Shown piece after piece: positions 25,201-35,882 of a DNA stretch of 64,000 nucleotides. Under the pieces are notes generated by a model. The model was not told where the DNA came from, did not search any database, and was given only the letters and a program-made list of their open reading frames with translations. The DNA lies in contig CP034996.1 of the NCBI GenBank assembly GCA_004026145.2, positions 7,105,391 through 7,169,390 of the forward strand. Reading direction: 5' to 3'. A program made the translations under genes and the position numbers. Position 1 is the first letter of the stretch. Each line of letters begins with the position of its first letter. Origin of the DNA: Takifugu bimaculatus. Lineage: Eukaryota > Chordata > Actinopteri > Tetraodontiformes > Tetraodontidae.

Positions 25201-26039
25201 CTTCATCCCAGAGCTGTTGGCCCAGCCCCAGTTGGAAAAGCAGGTGACCCCTCTCACCTCGTGGGGCTTTCCCAGAGCGTTTATTCTCTCGTTCTAAAGC
25301 CCACGTGAATGTCCACACAGATTTTTGCGATCCAGCTGCTGTCCCAGTTATGTACTCAGTACGCCTTACCCAAATCCCTCAGTGTGGCCCGGTTAGCCAT
25401 CAGCGTGATGGGGACCCTCCTCACAGGTGAGTGCAAACTTTTTTTTAAGGTTATTTTAGGAAATCAAAACAGTTTGTTTATGTAGCTGCTCTTGGTTGTT
25501 TTAATTGCTGTGAACAAAATGATTTATTGGTTGTCAGTGCTGACCCGTGCCAAGCGCTACTCTTTCTTCATGCCCATCCTGCCCTGCCTGGTGGCCTTCT
25601 GTCAAGCCTTCCCGCCACTCTATGATGATGTGGCAGCACTGCTGGTGCAGGTTGGGCAGGTCTGTGCCTCTGACGTTGCCACCAAACCCAGAGACATCGA
25701 CCCCTCTATCACCCGTAAGTATGACGGCTTCCGCAGAAATCGGTCTCGCGCCAGGCCCTTGCTTCATCAGCATTTCTGATGACACAGATGGATTTAAATC
25801 AATCGCAGACAGAATCGATGTGATGACTTCAAACAATGATGAGTTCCCCGTTTCCAGGTCTGCAGTATCTAAAGGAGAAGCCCAGGGAAGCCACAGCTGC
25901 AACGCGAGGATTGTCCAAGCTGACCTTCCCTCAGAGGACAGCAGAAGAACTAGGTGGAGCTGAACCAGATGTCCAGCTCTGCTACTGTGTCGAGGCCACA
26001 TTCATGGATATCATCAGCTCCACCCTTCATGGATTATAG
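12147..26039 (+). CDS. ints2: Integrator complex subunit 2 (with two apparent frameshifts)
   Basis: INTS2 is a large helical scaffold subunit of Integrator, the nuclear RNA endonuclease/phosphatase complex that processes snRNA 3' ends and ends promoter-proximal transcription. The start is ATG 12147, four bases after the acceptor. Coding exons: 12147-12439, 12592-12730, 12918-13020, 14568-14681, 15373-15503, 15677-15847, 16009-16223, 16822-16947, 17088-17160, 17710-17824, 18116-18184, 18595-18729, 18825-19001, 21001-21115, 21689-21793, 22010-22174, 22499-22700, 23351-23476, 23631-23833, 23943-24224, 25136-25243, 25321-25426, 25538-25714 and 25858-26039 (TAG). All introns are GT-AG. Near-invariant family segments include CLVRMALCAPADQSQSWAQD, LVSQLQHGLTLEFE and ANITGFLPIHCIYQLLRSR. 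Allowing for one extra base in coding exons 9 and 19, the product is about 1209 residues. Read literally, translation stops at 17155 after about 453 residues. The strong conservation elsewhere argues for a working gene. Confidence 0.96.
12441..12591 (+). other. ints2 short introns (general note)
   Basis: The first coding intron is only about 150 bases, and many ints2 introns are 75-650 bases, as is usual in compact teleost genomes. Longer introns are those that took in mobile elements (13021-14567, 14682-15372, 19002-21000). The remaining introns over 300 bases (16224-16821, 17161-17709, 18185-18594, 21116-21688, 22175-22498, 22701-23350, 24225-25135) show nothing recognisable apart from short simple repeats. 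Confidence 0.7.
13612..14246. mobile_element. Tigger/pogo-type MITE with TA target duplication
   Basis: The element starts CAGTGGGACCTCTACTTACG and ends with its inverted counterpart CGTAAGTAGAGAGGTTCCACTG, flanked by TA on both sides (13610-13611 and 14247-14248). A second motif, CGTAACCTGAAAATT, occurs just inside both ends in the same orientation (near 13656 and 14192). No transposase is encoded in its 635 bases. The ends match the style of Tc1/mariner pogo-clade non-autonomous elements. It sits in the intron between ints2 coding exons 3 and 4. Confidence 0.85.
14810..15294. mobile_element. hAT MITE with perfect 8-bp target duplication
   Basis: The left end CAGGGGTGGGCAAAC and right end GTTTGCCCATGCCTG are inverted repeats of about 15 bases. 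TACTAGAT flanks both sides (14802-14809 and 15295-15302), an exact 8-bp duplication as made by hAT transposases. The ends are the Charlie-like hAT type. The 485-bp body is non-coding. It lies in the intron between ints2 coding exons 4 and 5. Confidence 0.92.
17101..17110 (+). other. Apparent +1 frameshift in ints2 coding exon 9
   Basis: Exon 17088-17160 is 73 bases, one more than needed to keep phase. The frame encodes STPEQEQ up to 17106, while the following LMVMWLSWMIKEEEYFE lies in the next frame. GAACAAGCTG in place of GAACAGCTG (one extra A) explains this. Unshifted translation hits TGA at 17155-17157. Confidence 0.85.
17872..17900. repeat. (CA)n(CAGA)n microsatellite
   Basis: Seven CA units run directly into four CAGA units about 50 bases after the donor of ints2 coding exon 10. 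Confidence 0.85.
19233..20933 (-). mobile_element. 5'-truncated LINE (L2/Rex-like), antisense in ints2 intron
   Basis: On the minus strand a 265-residue ORF (20664-19867) encodes the part of a Jockey-superfamily reverse transcriptase downstream of the catalytic box (SRLDYCNSLLSGCP, RAFSYQAPLLWNQLP, LKTYLFEKAY). The 3' end is CTATATAAATAAAG followed by (ATTG)9, seen on the plus strand as (CAAT)n at 19233-19268. The 5' end is cut off inside the RT domain at about 20933, which is 70 bases from the acceptor of ints2 coding exon 14. Compared with the copy at 41.3 kb, exactly 14 bases that encode the YADD catalytic core are deleted between 20678 and 20679. The clean ORF suggests a fairly young copy. 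Confidence 0.88.
23718..23733 (+). other. Apparent +1 frameshift in ints2 coding exon 19
   Basis: Exon 23631-23833 is 203 bases, one base out of phase. The first half encodes CPPLMDIVLHMLNGYLLASK and continues to KET at 23720. The rest (SDTPEVTREELKNALLAAQ) is in the next frame. The unshifted frame stops at TGA 23731-23733, before the G7 run at 23761, so the indel is not in that homopolymer. Confidence 0.85.
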
Positions 26040-26365
26040 ACCAGACTCACACTGGAGGAGGAGAAGAGGGACTGGATTCAGGCACAGTTACTGGTTCAGA
26101 GGAGACAATCACACTCCCGAGAGGACAGCCTGTCCATACAAATTCATTCATCTTCATTAAATGCCAGCCTGAGCTCATTTTGCTGTTATGGACTCTTAAT
26201 TTTGTGCCTTTAGATCTGAATCTGATTTAGAAACTGTTTTTTGGTTTTGTAGATAGGAAATAATTATGTCCTGTAGTCGTGTTTCTCCTCAGTTAAAAAA
26301 AGTCTCCCTTAAACATGTAAAGATTTTTGTAATTGTTTGTAATAAAACAAAGTTGTTTTTACATC
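26040..26365 (+). other. ints2 3' UTR with poly(A) signal
   Basis: Non-coding sequence follows the TAG stop. AATAAA at 26341-26346 is followed by a T-rich stretch (GTTGTTTTTA), a typical cleavage and polyadenylation arrangement. Confidence 0.8.
26341..26346 (+). terminator. ints2 poly(A) signal
   Basis: Canonical AATAAA about 300 bases after the stop codon, followed by a GT-rich element. Confidence 0.75.
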
Positions 26366-29300
26366 ATTTGTAGACCCACTTTAGCATTTCAGAAGGTTGG
26401 TTGCAGTTCTTTCAGATTACACTCAATTATCTCTTTTCTATCAACATAAATTACATTTAAACAACGAATACAAATTTAAACCTGAGACCAGTCTTAAAGT
26501 GCTCCCAGAGACAGTCCTGGTCCTCGGGACAGGAGAGCTGGGAAGTTCTGCAGCTGGCGCATCACTGCCGAGTTCACGTATCCATATTTGCCTGTTCGTT
26601 GTCGTGATTTGGGATTTGAGGTAAACAGAATTCTGTGCTGCTTTTGTCTGCAGATGGCAGCCTTGTTCTGTTCTGCCAGATTTCATTATGGGACATAAAC
26701 TCAGGTCTAGCTAGGAGGAGCTCACCTTTAAAGACTTGATATCCTGGACAAAGATGAGAACTGTGATTCGGTGTTGGAGGCTACAGTTAATCTGAAGATT
26801 CCCTACTTACTGTACACACACAGAAACCCAGATCAGACTGTCAGAGCAACTGGGGAACACCACAAAAGGTTTCCATCTCTTACTGGCTGTTGTCTATCAT
26901 TTTATTGCAGTTGCAAGATCAGATCCCAGTTCACCAGATCACAGACACACATACACCCTTATCATCCCTAACCTAAACCCAATTCTAACTCTAAAGCAGT
27001 CTTTTGTAGTTGCCCTCACTTTCAAAAATGTCCTCACTTAGCTATGAGTGTTTTGCTACTGAATATTTGGCAAGTACTCTATCTCTCTCTTCTCTCCATC
27101 TCTCTCTCTCTCTGGTGCCTGAAGGTGTCAGTAATCTCAGGTAAGCATGCAGCAGCTCAGCTCTGCTTATGTGTGCTTGTGGAACTAAAAGAGAAGCCCT
27201 GCCAAGGCAACACTACATCCCACTTCAGCTGCGCGTAAGAGTCATCAAGGTTAGAGCAGAGCCCATTAGCCTCGGAGCTCCAACTATAAAAGACAGAAAA
27301 ACAAACACCCTTGGCTCTGACTGCTGTGGTTATCGTTCCACAAGGACTGCAGTTTTAGCACAAATACTATTCAGGTTTCTGCCTTCTAAACCTTTAAAAT
27401 AAATAAATGAATAAAATCTGTAGTTAGCAGCATGGCACCAGACAGCCTGTGTCCTGTCTGAATAATCCAGGCCATTTCTCACTTTCTCTACCTCTGTCTG
27501 TGTTCATGGTGGATAAACTCTCTCCTTTTAACTGATTAATGCTTTCTATTTTTACAGGTGTGTTGACAACAAAATGAATCCTAATAATTCACCATCTTTT
27601 TCTTCCGTTTAATCACAAATTTGTGCTCGTGTATCAGAGGGACAAACGTCAATAGTATTTTACTGATCCAGGATCCAAAAGCTTGTTTTACCACAATGAT
27701 ACAGGATGCTGGAGACAGTGGCCAAGGGTTCCTGCTTCAACCCCAATTATTATGTTATTTTAGCAACAGGTTAAAATCTTGATTGTTTTTTTTTTTTTAG
27801 TTTTAATGAGTTCCACTTCCAGTGTTTTTACAAGGGGTATTGTCTCTCTCTTACTATGGTGCTTCTCTCGTTATCAACACTCGTTATCAACACTGCCTCC
27901 GTGTTTTGATGGTATGACAGCAGATCTCTCTGATATTCCTCCACCTGTTCTGCTTCAGATCTGCTTCAGATGCAGAAGCCAATGGCTTCGATCACACGCA
28001 GCCACAGCATTTTGTCAGTGGTCAATATATTTTTACCAGTTCATTCCAAATAGCCAGGAACAAAGGAAGGTTAATAAAGCACTCTTTAGACCCTCAAAAG
28101 CAAGTTCCATTACGATTCAGCAAGAACACAATTTTAAATCAACTTGCAGTGTGTTATTGTGTTAAGAAATTGCATGAACTGCATGAACAGGCTGACTTCC
28201 TGTCTTTCTGTTCTCTCTGTGAGGAAATCGGCAGGCTGCCAATTAACCACAGACTACCCCAAGAAGAGGTGATTCAGGAGGTGTAAAAGAGCTGACAAGA
28301 GATGTAACAGACATGAGGTGTTTGTTCTTCAAGATCCGCTTGAGCAAAATGTTTGTTTTTAAAGAGTTTTGTCTCTTCAGGAAACCACAAATGAGGTTGA
28401 GGGAAGGCGCCTCCATGACCTCCAGCTCAGCAGCTCCTGCTGCTGCAGGCTTTATTGGGAATTGAGCTGAAAAATGACAAAAATGAAGCAGGAAATCTTT
28501 CCTTAACACTCATCATCTCCAATTCCAGATCCTTTCATCCACAAGTTAATTAAACTCAGTCAAAATCAGCCTGTTGTGTATGATTTTACAATTACAGCAG
28601 CAGAAAGAGGCTGAAGAAGCTTGTTGTTGCTGCTGCTGCTGACCTGAATGGTTCCAGTGACCACGGCAGCCAGCAGCTGCTTCAGGGCCTAAAACAGGAG
28701 CCCGACCAGTCCTGAGTAGAACAAGTCTGGAAAAAGTAAAAGTTTCATGCCCAAGTTTAAGCTAAGTTTACAAAGAACGTTTGAAAACTCATGAAAGTGA
28801 ACTACATCAGCGCTCTCCCACTTTGCAGAGAAAAAATAAATAAATTGATGCCCCGTTTTATATTGCCACTTTCATCCCAGAGGGAGAATAACTGCAGAGT
28901 GAATAAACACTGCCTGGCCTGATGATTGATGGATCAATTTGGATCGCTCATTTTCACATGCCGGTGGTGGATTCACACAGATGAAGCTGCCAGCGGCCAG
29001 AAACGCGTCCTCTCCTGGATCTCCTCCAGCTCTGCCTCAGCCAAACAGATGGCTCCCAGAGCTGCAGGCCTCCTCCACATTAATGCGTGATTACTGTGCG
29101 TGGCGATCTGAAGATCTGCTCGTTGACTCGGTGATTTTAGAGACAAATATGGGTTTTCGTTTACGCTTTGCAGACTGAGTTCTCAGCTGAGGATGGTGAT
29201 TACCTACATGCAAATGAGATGAAGGAGCTTCAGTATGGACGCATCAGCTGCCTGTGTTCACGTCTGGTTAGTTTTGGAGTCATGCACGCTGAAACATGCA

Positions 29301-30828
29301 TAATTTCAGCTTGAAAGAACCATCACTCATTGTTTTATTGAATCTAACTGGTTGGTGTAACAGAAGCATGCTCTCTGACTGGTCAAAAACCAGAAGAACA
29401 ATTTCTGATTAGTGGACAATCCTAGCCACCATTGGACATAACCATGGTAACATCTAACAACAGGGTAACGAGGGAATGTTGCTATGATTGTTGCTGAGAT
29501 TAAACACAAGTAAAGAACAGTGGAGAAGGGAAGCAAAAGAAGGATGTTTAAAATGTGGGTTTTGGAAGTTACACACATGCACGTTAGTCTATTATGTTGT
29601 ATGTTTATGTTGTAAATAGCTGTGAAGTGCCAGCAATATAAGGATTTATTGCTGATGAGGCTGAAGCAGAGCAGCAGAAAATGAGGGTTCTGCAGCAGTA
29701 AGTGTTCCCTGCTGCTGGCAGCTCAAACTGGCACTGAAAAAAAACACGCTCCCTCTTCGCTTGAAGCCAGAACATGGCTCGTGATGGAGAGACTGATGGT
29801 CTACTTTAGAATAAACCTTCCCACAATGATGCACAGCCTGGTGGTGATAACAAGTTAAAAGACGAGCAATATGCAAGAAAACTGAGGTGGAATATTTGAT
29901 AACATACAGGGAATGTTGTAATGTTGTTTAACTTTCGTAATATTTTATGAATAATGATTGTTAGTGACTTTATTAGGCATGAATTATTACCTAAAAAGGG
30001 AAGTGAGTGGTTTCCATTGCAGAATCACAGGTTACGACCCTGTAAAAAGCTTCTTCCCTGATGTAGTAAAGCAAATAACAGTGTAAGAAATGTGATTCCA
30101 TCTCCTGCCTCCCCTTTGTTATTACCTGAGGTGTGAAATCCCTCCCCGCTCACACAGGAAGAGATCTAAATGAACATACGGGACTGTGAAAGTGTTCCTT
30201 TCTGCATGCCCTTGCCACCTTCCACCAGCTCAGGATAGCAAAGTACCGTTCCTTGGTTTTAAAATACATCTCCATCACCTCCTGTTGTGAAGTGGAAGTG
30301 CTTCTTTTCAGGGCTGAATCCTCCAGGTCCCTGCTGGGCAGACTGTTTCCACCTCCTGTCAGTCACGTTATTGTCGACAGATTTCTCAAATTTCCATGTA
30401 ACATTTAAGAGCTGAAGTCAAACAGTTTTGTTCCATTAGATGAGAACACGGGTGTCGTGGGTAGAAGTTAAAATTATTGTTCAGTCTGGGCTCATTTTAC
30501 GTGCACTCTTCAGATATCAACCAGCCAGATGCTGGAATACATAGCTTTAAGCCACAACAACCCTGTTTACATCAATGGATGCTGCACATTTATACATGCT
30601 GAGTGTTGATCATCGCTTTTTAGGAGCAACTTCCTTCCCCTGCATTGTGGGTGTGATGGCCAGGGTAGATTATGTCTTATTACTGTACACTCCCGTTCAG
30701 AGAAATGTTTGGATGTTTGACAGGATGTTGCTGCCATGACAAATGTCCCCTCTCCATCCAGCCTTGAGACTGTGTCCAGACATGTTGTTTAGGTCATCAT
30801 GGAAATTTGACTGAACAAAATATTAGAT
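26366..30828. other. Intergenic DNA, no gene recognised
   Basis: AT-rich unique sequence with chance ORFs only. It contains a CT-rich run at 27080-27115 and a CCTAACCTAAACCC-type stretch near 26968 of the kind scattered through teleost genomes. No exon-like conserved peptide with splice sites was found. Confidence 0.6.
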
Positions 30829-30926
30829 AGGGCAACAGTAGCTCAGTCTGAGCTCCTCTCCTCTCCGCACCTAGAAACAATTTTCATTGTAACAGATTCT
30901 ATATAAATAAAGATTGATTTGATTTT
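30829..30926 (+). mobile_element. Short SINE: tRNA-like head joined to LINE-like tail
   Basis: The head GGGCAACAGTAGCTCAGTCTG matches the A-box region of the fish SINE seen at 2045. The tail, AAACAATTTTCATTGTAACA then CTATATAAATAAAG and ATTGATTT, matches the 3' end of the LINE at 19233-19320 (read on its minus strand). The B-box part is missing, so this is a deleted copy. Confidence 0.65.
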
Positions 30927-31597
30927 ATGTGTTCTTAGGAGTAGAAGTGCATCAGTGTAGACATCAGCCATTAAGCTATTTCAAAGGTCCTTCTCAGTTA
31001 ATGTTATATAACAGGAAAATGTGAGCTCATTATGTTTCCATCTCTTAGCCAGAACATCGCTCATAGCAGGCCTGAATCTTGAATAACGGAATACTTCTAG
31101 TATGTGAGATAGTCATTGGCTCACGCCCCGACACAATCCTTCGAGCAAGAAGCAGAAGTTGAAAAGACTCATTCACCCACTGCATCATTGAAGGCGTTAA
31201 AAGAGACCTCCTGATCTCCTGACCCTTCAGAGGTGAGTGTTCTTCCCCTCACTGGAGCTGAGCTGGCACTGGGAACAGCTGCTAAACAGTTCTGTGGAAA
31301 AATCGAAGCCCTTGAATATAATCTCTTGGGTCCTGAAGCGATCCACTGTTGTACCACCACTGCCATCACGCACGCTATTGATTATGACTCTGGCTGGGAG
31401 TGATGATAGCATTCAGTAGCCCCCCCAGTAGAAGCCACAATCACCACCCAGCCTCCCAAATCACAGGCTGTCTTGTGAATGAAAGAGGAGAGACAGATAA
31501 GGGGGATGGAGAGAGCTGGAGGTGGTGATGCAATGTTCCTCTCAACTTTATGAAAACGTGACACCTTGGTTGAATTTCTGAGGGTTATATGGGAGAC

Positions 31598-31633
<36 letters not shown>

Positions 31634-33097
31634 ATTAAGTGCCAATTTCAGCCAACAGTAAATCCAACAGTCCTTTTCCTCCTTTGGCACAAAGCTAATG
31701 AGCTTAGTAAAACTTCATTGTCCATCTCCTCGAGAGAGGTTGGATCATAGTCAGATGTGAGTGAAGGATTATAGAGGGATTGGGCCTAGATCTCAGTGCT
31801 TTGAATCCAGGTCGTTTGTCTTTACCCTGCAACCAAAACAGAGTGGCAGTTTAAGATAATTATCATCTCTTAGTGCGGCTATTATAGCTTCCTTAATCTG
31901 CCAACTTCTGATCGAGGCTGTAATTTTAGAGCTGGTCCGTTCAGGACCCCATCATCTGCCCTCTGCTGAGGAGAGCTCTGTTATTAATCATGCAGGGTTA
32001 CTTGAAAACTGGCAATACAGGACACACATATGTCTACATTGGCTGTAGAGCCACTGAGGCCCATCAAAATTCCATGTTTAGCACAGCCACGGCCTGATCC
32101 TGCACACTTTAATGGTATCTCTGTAGTACAGAGCCTGTATGCGCTCTGTAATGAGGACTGCTACTCGTCTGTGTCGTGACAGAGTCAGTTTTGATGTGCA
32201 CAGCTACAAAGTTCTGGTTTCATTTTAAGACCTTGGAAAGATGTGAGACAACCTCATGAGACAGGAGCCTTTAACTAAACGAATCTCATTAATGATGCTG
32301 CCACTGCTGACCTCCGCCTTGTCAGTCCTGACTGCCTGGAAGTTTAAAGACGGTCTAGAGAATTTTTAAAACAGACTGAGAGGATCAGACAAAGCTAGAT
32401 AATCACATCTGTGGCCACCAGTACAAACACAGCCATCCATCTTTGACAGCAGTACCGCTGTTTGCTTTTGACAGGAGCGCTAACGAATCTTTTTCAAACA
32501 CAAATGATGCCTGCTAAACACTGCCAATTAGGAAGACGAACGGCTTCCGCCTCAGCAAACATCCCACAGGAGACATGAACATACTACAACACAAACAAGG
32601 AAACGACCAGCATGTGAGTATTTTTCAAGCTGGGAAATTTGGTGCTTTATTTTCTGTCTCCCTGGCTGATTGTTCCTAACATACTTGACACTCTGCTCTT
32701 TTTGAAGAGATTTGTTGCAAAGGGTTTTGCTGAATAATGGATGAATGGCTGACTGGAGAGGGCGTGTCACTGTTAGCTGATTGCCTCTTGTTGAGCCCAG
32801 GTTCCTCTGGGATTGTGGTTATGCAGCTCTCAGCATCCAGAAGCATCGTTGAGCATCCTTGATGCTCTGACCTACATCAGCTTCTGCATATCAAAACTGT
32901 TCACTCACAATCAATGTGAGATTATTTTCCCATGTAACTCGTCAGTGAGACCAAAATGCAAAGTTTCTTCTGAGTGGCCTCAGCTCGTTAATCAACACTC
33001 ATTATGCTTTTGGTTCAGCAGAATACCCTGGTTCACCCAAAACAGTTCTGTCATCAGAATACTGTATCCAGCAAAATATAGTCAGTCTCCTGGACTG
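30927..33097. other. Intergenic DNA, no gene recognised
   Basis: Unique sequence apart from a (CA)15 microsatellite at 31600-31629. Only chance ORFs are seen. Confidence 0.6.
31600..31629. repeat. (CA)15 microsatellite
   Basis: Fifteen perfect CA units. Confidence 0.92.
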
Positions 33098-33718
33098 CCT
33101 CACCCTCCAGGTCCTCCTCATCGTCCTGGTCCTCCTCACCCTCCAGGTCCTCCTCACCCTCTGGGTCCTCCTCACCCTCTGGGTCCTCCTCACCGTCCTG
33201 GTCCTCCTCACCCTCCAGGTCCTCCTCACCCTCTGGGTCCTCCTCACCCTCTGGTCGTCCTGCTCACCCTCCTGGTCGTCCTCCTCACCCTCCTGGTCCG
33301 CCTCACTGTCCTGGTCCTCCTCACCGTCCTGGTAGTCCTCCTCACCCTCCTGATCATCCCCCTCACCCTCCTGGTTGTTCTCCTGACTTTCGTGGTTGTC
33401 CTCCTCACTCTCCTGGTTGTCCTCCTCAACCTCTGGTCATCTTCCTCATCCTCTGGTCATCCTCTTCACCCTCCTGGTCATACTCCTCACCCTCTGGTCA
33501 TCCTCCTCACTGCCCTGGTCCTCCTCCTCACCCTCTGGTTCTCCTCACCCTCCGGGTCTTCCTCACCTTCTGGGTCCTCCTCACCCTCCGGGTCCTCCTC
33601 ATCCGCTGGTCGTCCTCCTCACCGTCCTGGTCATCTTCTTCAACTTTCTGGTTGTCCTCCTCACCCTCCTGTCGTCCTCCTCACCATCCTGGTTGTCCTC
33701 CTCACCCTCCTGGCCATC
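33098..33718. repeat. CCTCCTCACCCTC minisatellite, ~0.6 kb
   Basis: Imperfect tandem units of 15, 18 and 21 bases on the theme CCTCACCCTCTGGGTCCT fill the block. Because most unit lengths are multiples of three and the array lacks stops, long open frames run through it on both strands (Pro-rich or Leu/Val-rich on +, Arg/Thr-rich on -). The 308-codon + frame is a by-product of this and not a gene. Confidence 0.92.
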
Positions 33719-35478
33719 CACATTCTGCTGTCTGTCTGACCCAATATTCTCGTCCACATCACAACATACATTCTCCTTTGCGATGAAACGAGGGAAGAAA
33801 GTAAGTGCATTTCACAACCGTCCCCTAAACTCATAGACTGTAGTGTCTTCACATGCAGCATCCATTGCACGGATGGAAGCTCTGATTTTCAGCCTGATGT
33901 TCACTCACACACTCTCCATCTTCAAGCATAGAAAAATCGCTCAATAGAATTGAGGAAAGGAGCATTTGGTGGTAGGAACAACATCTCCACCTTTGTATGA
34001 GTAGTGATCAGGAATTTTCACATTGTCCCAAAACAATTATATAGTTTGGTAGTTAAGGCCCAATGAGATCTCTCTCATTTTCAGGGACAAAATTAAAATA
34101 ATGACCTTCCAAGAAACTAAAGAGCTTCTGTGTATTGTGTGGGCCAAGAATGGGAATATGAGCAGGCCAGTCCACGAATAGCTCAGTGGCCAATAATATA
34201 ACGGGCAAGTGTTTGGCCCAGCTTCATTCACAAACATAAAGATGTGATGGTCTCACTTCCTCACTTTTAAAAAACAAACAAAAAATCAGTTATACAGTAG
34301 AATAAAGGAAACTTACATAGGAAATTTCTATGTTCTCCTCTGCAAGGTCAATCTCACACTGGCCTCCACTCCAGTGGTACATGTGGTACATGTACCCCCC
34401 CCCCCAACAACCCAGGGAGTACAGAGCTACTACAGGTGGTATTTGAAAGAAAGACAGGAGGAACTCATCAATGACTAGATTTGACCGAAATGTTATCGTA
34501 ATAGTCACAGTATTGAAGGATCTGCTTTGGAGGTGCAATTAGTGACGTAAGATGGTTAAAATTTCATGATTATTTTTCCATGTTATTTTGAGACTGTAAT
34601 TCAGTTTAAAAAAATAGACTTTAATGTCTGACTGTGATTTTCTCAGGTTTTCTTCAGTTGCCACTCAATCTGCATGATTGAAGGATCGTTTCAGAAGTCA
34701 AACGCAACTTGTTCTTTTTATTATGTATAACAGTCAATATTACTTGCATCCTGTATGAGCACAGAAACATCACCATGTAGTCGAGATCCAACCAACTTTG
34801 TCTGCTCTCATTTCTTCTTCCCTCTGCTGTTGCCATTTCTCTACACAGTATTATTTGTGTCAGCGCTGTCATAGCCAATGCACGTACACTTGAGTCCTGC
34901 CACTGCTAAGAAAAAGAGTTATGTCCTGTGATGGCATGAATTGATTTCCAATGTCCTCCACAATGACTGCATCATTCCATGGGCAATTTAGCTCACATAC
35001 CAGAACATGCCGCGGCTGTAGATCAGCGTGACAATGGTTTTCTCCTGAGGCAGCTCAATAATATCAGGAAGAGAGCACAGGGTGTCTTAACACTGATGCT
35101 TTTTCATATTAGAATGAGCCATGTCCCCTCAGATTTGTACACTTTCAGAGAAATATAATGTTTATGTCAAAATAGATTAACTAGATTCTGGACTTCCACA
35201 CAATTCCACTCATCTGGGACACATTCCCATTATAGGACACTTGTTTACTGGGTAATTTGGTTAAGAAGCATTTGGTTTTCTAACATAACTGCAGTGCTTA
35301 GAATAAAATGACTGAGGGGGAGGCTGCAGTTGTGGAACACTGCTGCCCTGACAGGAGCATTCTCAACACACCAATCCTGATTGGTTGGTGAAAGGTGTTC
35401 ATCTAAACCATACCTGGTAGTCCTATCTACTATTAATAGCATGCACAGATTACACTCCCTCAATTCAACAATTGGGCC
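33719..35478. other. Intergenic DNA, no gene recognised
   Basis: AT-rich unique sequence with a C10 run at about 34396 and no recognisable coding segment. Confidence 0.6.
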
Positions 35479-35584
35479 AGGAGAGGAGAGGAGAGGAGAG
35501 GAGAGGAGAGGAGAGGAGAGGAGAGGAGAGGAGAGGAGAGGAGAGGAGAGGAGAGGAGAGGAGAGGAGAGGAGAGGAGAGGAGA
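35479..35584. repeat. (GGAGA)21 microsatellite
   Basis: About 21 perfect GGAGA units end exactly where a LINE fragment begins. The same LINE copy at 19233 has only four or five such units at a nearby position (19490-19505), and GGAGAGGGAGACCAT at its 19698-19712. Confidence 0.93.
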
Positions 35585-35882
35585 CCATGACCCAGTGGGG
35601 TGACAGAGGCCTGTCAGGTGATCATGTTTCTGGACACGGGCAGCCTCGAGCAGCATAACTAAGATGTTAACCTAATGATTAGATGACCCTCTAAGTATGA
35701 TAGTTTGTCTGTCTATAATACTAACTGGAACTACAGAATTAGTAACAATAAGCTTTTTCAAAGAGGTAGGTTTTAAGTCTGATCTTAAAAGTAGAGATGG
35801 AGTCAGCCTCCCGTACCTGGACAGGGAGCTGGTTCCACAGCAGGGGGGCCTGGTGGCTAAACGTTCAGCCCCCCCCAACCCA
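35585..35882 (-). mobile_element. LINE 3' fragment, same family as 19233-20933
   Basis: The sequence from ACCATGACCCAGTGGGGTGA to the end is close to identical with 19708-20003 (minus strand of the LINE), including the C-terminal codons of the RT ORF and part of the 3' UTR. Both ends are truncated, the right one at a C-rich run. Confidence 0.9.

Noticed and set aside
26965..27010. Interstitial telomere repeat (CCTAACCTAAACCC)
   Set aside because: Only a few degenerate units, not TTAGGG arrays; such sequence is common dispersed repeat material in fish.
32813..33739. 308-codon plus-strand ORF rich in Pro, Leu and Val
   Set aside because: It runs through a minisatellite whose units are multiples of three; the opposite strand is open as well, and no domain or splice context is present.
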